The notes under the pieces: model-generated
Databases searched by the model: none
The model's input: only the letters and a program-made list of their open reading frames with translations
Told to the model about the DNA's origin: nothing
In this document: one piece after another, positions 11,792 through 15,376 of the stretch
Numbering within the stretch: position 1 is the first letter of the stretch
Layout of the letters: every line of letters begins with the position of its first letter
From: UBA927 sp964367095
GTDB lineage: Bacteria; Patescibacteriota; Microgenomatia; UBA10105; UBA927
Direction: 5' to 3'
Length of the DNA stretch: 15,376 nucleotides
Assembly: GCA_964367095.1 (NCBI GenBank)
Contig: CAYIXE010000021.1
Coordinates: 1 to 15,376, forward strand
Position numbers and translations under genes: made by a program

Positions 11792-12913
11792 TTATTTTTT
11801 TACTTTCTTATTTTTTATAATAACTCGTGCGTAAGGAACATCAACGATTCCATTTGTAATCAAATATAAATCGCCATCAACAGCACCTCTTTTTTGAACT
11901 TCTTTTCTGTATTTTTTATGTTCTTCTTTATATGGTTTAACCCCAATTTCTATTCCCGAATTAGATATACCTAAACCAATAATATCAAATTGTCCCGGAT
12001 TATATTTATCAATAAAGGTAATTGGTACGCCTATAGCATCGATATAGTTCATTGGAATTTCAGAAACTTTGTCAACATTAATAGCGTCATAATTTTCATA
12101 CTTCGGATATCCTTCTGGGGTATATTTTTTATAAAGAGTTATATCTTGCTTATGTTTTTCGACTTCAAAATTTGTAAACCAACACGAAGTTGAAACTCGT
12201 GCAATTTTCTTACCATTTTCATCAATATGATGAAAAAGCTCCCAATTATCTGGCACCACAAAAAACATTCCAATATTAAAATTGGTATACCCAGTACGAA
12301 GTTTGTTATCCTTAATGAGTTTAAAAATTTCCTTGTAGGTCATCGCATTTGTGTTTCCGATGATCAAAAACTTCTTTTCATTCTCCACCAATTGCGCCAT
12401 ATACTCGCGGAAAAGTGAAAACGGCGGGTTAGTTACGACTATGTCCGCCTCTTTAAGTAGCTTAATGCACTCCTCGCTGCGAAAATCTCCATTACCCTTA
12501 AGCGGGGTGGCGACGTTGGCATCGTTTTTCAAGAGCCACCTCACATCAGTAAGCCCCACTGCGCCGTCTGCATCGGTGTCTGACACTTCATTGAGCTCGA
12601 TCCTAAACGGCTCTTTGCCTTTCGGCTTTAGTCCTTCTATTTCAAACAATGGTAATTGCCCGCCGACTATCGGTGATTTATCATAGCTGGTCGTAATCAG
12701 TTTCTTGAGGCCAAGCGCGTTAAAATTGGCGGCAAAATATTTAAAAAAGTTGCTTTCAAACGGATCGTCGCAGTTGCAATAAACCACCTTACCCCGAAAC
12801 TGTTCTTTGTAATGCTTCAGTTCTTTTTCAATATCAATAAGCTGGGTATAAAACTCATCTTTTTTTGCCTTACTGGCCTTATGTAAATTGCTATTCAATG
12901 ACTTATTTGCCAT
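11792..12913 (-). CDS. EcoRI-type adenine-specific DNA methyltransferase
   Basis: 373 residues matching the EcoRI methylase family: an N-terminal KKDEFYTQLIDIEKEL segment (17-32), then VYCNCDDPFESNFFKYF (44-60), a SAM-site DIVVTNPPFSLF (158-169) with the catalytic NPPF at 162-165, and FLIIGNTNAMTY after it. This family adds a methyl group to N6 of adenine at a short DNA site; the prototype protects GAATTC, but the site here cannot be predicted. No EcoRI-like nuclease follows. The next gene, 1 nt away, is a DUF262-HNH protein. A decayed XRE regulator ends 4 nt before the ATG. No Shine-Dalgarno and no clear promoter are visible directly upstream. Confidence 0.9.
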   Translation of the reverse strand: MANKSLNSNLHKASKAKKDEFYTQLIDIEKELKHYKEQFRGKVVYCNCDDPFESNFFKYFAANFNALGLKKLITTSYDKSPIVGGQLPLFEIEGLKPKGKEPFRIELNEVSDTDADGAVGLTDVRWLLKNDANVATPLKGNGDFRSEECIKLLKEADIVVTNPPFSLFREYMAQLVENEKKFLIIGNTNAMTYKEIFKLIKDNKLRTGYTNFNIGMFFVVPDNWELFHHIDENGKKIARVSTSCWFTNFEVEKHKQDITLYKKYTPEGYPKYENYDAINVDKVSEIPMNYIDAIGVPITFIDKYNPGQFDIIGLGISNSGIEIGVKPYKEEHKKYRKEVQKRGAVDGDLYLITNGIVDVPYARVIIKNKKVKK

Positions 12914-12917
12914 AGTT

Positions 12918-13067
12918 TTATTTTAAAAATTCATCAACACTAATCTTAAGCACCTTGGCGATCTTGGCTAAAGTTTCAATGGTCGCATTTGTAACTACAC
13001 AATTTGTAACAATGATATTGAACGATAAATCAGCAACCGTAGATAAATCATACTCTCTCTTCCTATC
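12918..13067 (-). pseudogene. C-terminal remnant of an XRE-type HTH regulator
   Basis: A frame of about 50 codons reads EYDLSTVADLSFN, then NATIETLAKIAKVLKISVDEFLK and a stop. This is the typical second half of a small XRE/Cro repressor (ADLSFN..TIETLAKIAKVL..SVDELLK). The N-terminal helix and a start codon are missing, and the turn after the recognition helix is degenerate. It ends 4 nt before the methyltransferase gene, the place where restriction-modification systems carry their controller (C protein) gene. The missing part seems to have been lost where the beta-grasp gene now ends (13082). A non-canonical start cannot be fully excluded. Confidence 0.6.
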
Positions 13068-13081
13068 GCCTGCTACAAATT

Positions 13082-13357
13082 TTATGACACTGAAATGGTG
13101 CTTTGTGATCCGGTAAGTGTGATTACATCTCCATCATGGAGAACATCTTCAACAAGAGGTGGCTTCCCATTGAGTAACAATCCTAAACTGCCCGCAGGGA
13201 ACCGTTGTTCAATTTCAGGATGTGCAAAAAATATTTCTCGCAATAATTCTACAAATACAAACCCTTCAGACACTATAACTGGTTCTTTTGTTACCCCTGC
13301 AACATCTGCCACAGTGCCTTCATATATAACAGTGAGTGAAAGCGATTTTGGCATCAT
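13082..13357 (-). CDS. Beta-grasp (MoaD/ThiS-like) small protein without terminal Gly-Gly
   Basis: 91 residues. The sequence has the order of a ubiquitin-like beta-grasp sulphur-carrier protein: SLTVIYEGTVADVAG, a helix with FVFVELLREIFFAHPEIEQRF, then LGLLLNGKPPLVEDVLHDGDVITL, which closely follows the MoaD/ThiS 'NG..v..d..L.dGDeV.l' pattern. MoaD, ThiS and Ubl proteins end in Gly-Gly, the site of thiocarboxylation or conjugation. This one ends STISVS, so it should not act as a carrier or conjugated modifier unless processed. It starts 15 nt after the RhuM-Fic stop and probably forms a pair with it. The start could be 13357 or the adjacent ATG at 13354. Confidence 0.65.
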   Translation of the reverse strand: MMPKSLSLTVIYEGTVADVAGVTKEPVIVSEGFVFVELLREIFFAHPEIEQRFPAGSLGLLLNGKPPLVEDVLHDGDVITLTGSQSTISVS

Positions 13358-13372
13358 ATTTTCAATTATGTG

Positions 13373-14338
13373 TTATTTCCTAAGGAGTAACAAAATAAGC
13401 CCGATCACTTTATCTTTATTTTTAGGATCACTCTCTGCCACCAGAAGTGTCAACGTAGTTAAGCTCGTAGGATTTATATTTCGGTCACCGGTAGCTTTCA
13501 CTTTCCTCAAAAACCATATGAAAGCAAACGCACCAGATCGCTTATTCCCGTCAGTAAACACGTGATTTTTTACAATAAAATACAAAAGATGTGCGGCTTT
13601 TTCTTCTATAGTCTCGTAGACATCATTGCCACCAAATGATTGCATAACATTGCCAACTATTCCCTCTATACTTCCTCTTTGTTTTTCTGCGGCAAATAAT
13701 TCTGTCGCCTCACCTTTTCGCATAAGTACCGAGCGGAGCTTAGAAATTGCTGCGGCAAGCTCTTCACCTGTGAGGGTGATAGATTTTTTTGTCGCGCCAA
13801 TTACTGTGAATGATTGTTTATCATATGCATCCAGTGACACCCATGTACTCGCAAATTCTTTGATGAGTTCGAGAACATTTTTCGGATCAATATCCACATG
13901 TTCTGGGAGCAATGCTTGAATATCCGTGACCGACTTCATGAATGAAGTGTAATTTTTCGCAATTCGGGAACGATTAATGGTATAGCCATCAATCAAATGT
14001 TTTTTCAATACTTGTGTCGCCCATTGACGAAAACGGATGGCCTTTGCTGAGTTGACTCGATATCCAACCGCCAATATTACATCAAGCGAATACAAAACTA
14101 TGAGTTTATCAGAATTTGCATTATGCATTTTTTGCATATTGCTATCCTTTGATACTTCTCCATCATTAAAGATATTTCTTATATGCCGCGACGCGACGGA
14201 TTGATCAATTTCAAAAATATCTACTAATTGTAATTGCGTCGCCCAGATGGTTTTCTTTACGAAATCACCTTTCAATTCTAACGCTCCAGACTTTGACTGA
14301 TAAATAACAACCTCATTTTTTACAAATTTCTTTTTCAT
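13373..14338 (-). CDS. RhuM-Fic fusion protein (probable AMP- or NMP-transferase)
   Basis: 321 residues. The N-terminal part (about 8-120) is the RhuM/virulence-type winged-helix region: VVIYQSKSGALELKGDF, TIWATQLQLVDIFEIDQSVASRHI, SLDVILAVGYRVNSAKAIRFRQWA. The C-terminal part carries a Fic/Doc core, HVFTDGNKRSGAF, with catalytic His-259, Asp-262 to Arg-267 matching HxFxDGNKR and an IWFL helix after it. Fic domains move AMP or other nucleotide groups onto proteins; Doc toxins phosphorylate. The target is unknown, and no clear inhibitory (S/T)xxxE(G/N) helix was found. A GTG at 14359 is in frame, but TATAAT (14351-14356) overlaps that region, so ATG at 14338 is chosen. It leads the minus-strand island. 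Confidence 0.85.
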   Translation of the reverse strand: MKKKFVKNEVVIYQSKSGALELKGDFVKKTIWATQLQLVDIFEIDQSVASRHIRNIFNDGEVSKDSNMQKMHNANSDKLIVLYSLDVILAVGYRVNSAKAIRFRQWATQVLKKHLIDGYTINRSRIAKNYTSFMKSVTDIQALLPEHVDIDPKNVLELIKEFASTWVSLDAYDKQSFTVIGATKKSITLTGEELAAAISKLRSVLMRKGEATELFAAEKQRGSIEGIVGNVMQSFGGNDVYETIEEKAAHLLYFIVKNHVFTDGNKRSGAFAFIWFLRKVKATGDRNINPTSLTTLTLLVAESDPKNKDKVIGLILLLLRK

Positions 14339-14350
14339 ACGTTTACATAA

Positions 14351-14356
14351 ATTATA
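14351..14356 (-). promoter_or_regulatory. -10 box (TATAAT) at the head of the island
   Basis: Minus-strand TATAAT with 12 nt to the ATG at 14338, giving a leader of about 5 nt. It is the only strong promoter-like box seen at the head of the run of genes from 14338 to 9075. Confidence 0.5.
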
Positions 14357-14429
14357 CACTCGACACGCTCGAAATACGACCTATTTTCAAACGCACAAAT
14401 CGCTCGCTCTTCACGCTGTTTTTCTCTGG

Positions 14430-14435
14430 TATACT
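14430..14435 (+). promoter_or_regulatory. -10 box (TATACT) of the CAP-domain gene
   Basis: TATACT followed by TTTCTT and the GTG at 14442; predicted leaderless start on a GTG codon. Confidence 0.5.
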
Positions 14436-14441
14436 TTTCTT

Positions 14442-15287
14442 GTGACTATCCATACTGTACGAAGCGCAATAATAAGCGGCATTCTGACCATAGGCTTTGT
14501 CATTGGCTTTCGGATATCGCCCCGACCGACGTCTCTTTTTCCACTGCCCGTACCAACAATTACAAAAGAACTTTCCTATAGCGGCCCACTCGCCCTCACA
14601 AACATAAGCCAATCAGTCCTTGGCGCACAAGCGATAGACCCAATTGATTTTGTAAACGAAATAAATAATGTCCGGGAAAAAGCCGGAGCGCCCCTTTTGC
14701 GGTTAAGTACGACGCTGATGAAAGCTGCATCTATGCGGGCAGAGGTGATACGCAAACATCAAAATTTCTCTCATCAAGATCCGTTTGAGGGTATAGAACT
14801 TGGGACGGTACTCCCAAAACTTGAATATTCATTTGTGTATGCATCAGAAAATATCGGGATGGGCGGCTCATCTGCCCAAAACTTTGTCGCAGGGTTTATG
14901 AATAGCACGACACACAGAAACAATCTTCTGGATCCAACACTCACTGAGACGGGTGCCGCGATTGTCGATGGCCCGTACAAACAATATTATGTCAATTACG
15001 CGGTACAACTTTTCGCCATCCCCGGCGGCCGCGACGAATATTTAGGATACAAAGACAAAGACCGCCTGCTCTACGAAAAAGAACTCATCGCGGTCAAAAA
15101 AAACCTGCATCCATTCGTGTGGCTGGTTGCACGCATAAAAAGAAATCCTCTCTACACCGGCGCGTATCATGACACACTCATCAGACAAAAAATGATTCTT
15201 ACTTCCGTGCTGTCCCTCATGCGGGAGACCAAACCGCTTGAGAATAAAGACGTCGCGCTGATTTTAGAATACAACGCACTGTTATAG
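14442..15287 (+). CDS. CAP-domain (SCP/PR-1-like) surface or secreted protein
   Basis: 281 residues with a GTG start fixed by a TATACT box 6 nt upstream. A hydrophobic helix at about 9-24 (AIISGILTIGFVIGFR) looks like a signal anchor. The CAP domain spans about 67-200: FVNEINNVREKAGAPLL, then KAASMRAEVIRKHQNFSHQDPFEG (His in FSHQ), ENIGMGG, FMNSTTHRNNLLDPTLTETGAA (second His in THRNN) and a final YYVNYAVQLFA strand. Bacterial CAP proteins are exported and of mostly unknown function; some bind lipids or cell-wall material. A tail of about 75 residues after the domain is rich in charged residues and has no family I recognise. The gene is divergent from the RhuM-Fic gene and probably not part of that island. 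Confidence 0.88.
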   Translation: MTIHTVRSAIISGILTIGFVIGFRISPRPTSLFPLPVPTITKELSYSGPLALTNISQSVLGAQAIDPIDFVNEINNVREKAGAPLLRLSTTLMKAASMRAEVIRKHQNFSHQDPFEGIELGTVLPKLEYSFVYASENIGMGGSSAQNFVAGFMNSTTHRNNLLDPTLTETGAAIVDGPYKQYYVNYAVQLFAIPGGRDEYLGYKDKDRLLYEKELIAVKKNLHPFVWLVARIKRNPLYTGAYHDTLIRQKMILTSVLSLMRETKPLENKDVALILEYNALL

Positions 15288-15329
15288 TGCTCATGAAACC
15301 TCATTTTCATCTACCACAACGCCCTCTAA

Positions 15330-15376
15330 GAGCCTGTTTTAAAAGTTTAGGCATATTCTTTCGCAATGCGTTTGAG
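15330..15376 (-). mobile_element. Probable end of an insertion sequence, cut by the window edge
   Basis: GAGCCTGTTTTAAAAG (from 15330) resembles the terminal inverted repeat of IS5-like and related elements. Just inside it, the minus strand has an open frame LKRIAKEYA ending in TAA at 15347-15349, as expected for the last codons of a transposase gene running towards the end of its element. Only 47 nt are visible, so the family is a guess. The stretch from 15288 to 15329 holds only a small ATGAAA/TTTCAT inverted repeat. Confidence 0.35.

Noticed and set aside
13095..13565. A 156-codon + strand open frame
   Set aside because: It lies opposite two well-supported genes (beta-grasp and RhuM-Fic) and shows no family resemblance.

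Overview
The window looks like a piece of a small-genome uncultivated bacterium of the Candidate Phyla Radiation (Patescibacteria, probably a Parcubacteria-type lineage). The reasons are compact genes, very short or absent 5' leaders, tRNAs without an encoded CCA end, single-domain GIY-YIG proteins, a DUF2130 protein, and short palindromic TCGACAAGCTCAG-type repeats. This placement is inference; no rRNA or marker protein in the window settles it.

Left part (1-1572): an EamA-type transporter cut by the window edge, then a patch of broken and repeated DNA on the minus strand. The patch holds two small GIY-YIG genes, one intact tRNA-Ser(GGA), one tRNA-Ser that has lost its 5' half next to a 51-bp repeat, and two further stray copies of a tRNA-Ser 3' end. 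It reads as a tRNA-associated site that has been repeatedly rearranged.

Middle part (1573-8647): ordinary small-genome housekeeping. It has a 10-TM EamA transporter, an HD-domain phosphohydrolase, a histidine phosphatase, a hicBA toxin-antitoxin pair, and a mixed transcription unit tRNA-Arg(GCG) - tRNA-Ser(CGA) - nucleoside deoxyribosyltransferase-like gene - tRNA-Arg(CCG). After these come a two-TM membrane protein, a zinc-ribbon/coiled-coil/DUF2130 protein, two tiny unknown genes and the GTPase gene hflX. hflX lies between two related 40-bp palindromes whose stems differ in sequence but stay paired. Many genes have a -10 box only 6-8 nt before the start codon, which implies leaderless mRNAs.

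Right part (8731-14338): a co-directional minus-strand island. In transcription order it carries a RhuM-Fic fusion protein, a small beta-grasp (MoaD/ThiS-like) protein without a terminal Gly-Gly, a decayed XRE regulator, an EcoRI-type adenine methyltransferase, a DUF262-HNH nuclease candidate, an SDH-family Clp-fold serine protease and a membrane-anchored protein. The last four are separated by 1, 40 and 3 nt and look like one modification/restriction-type defence operon with a protease arm. This is the best candidate for a poorly described system here. The window closes with a secreted or anchored CAP-domain protein (14442-15287) and what may be the end of an insertion sequence at the right edge.
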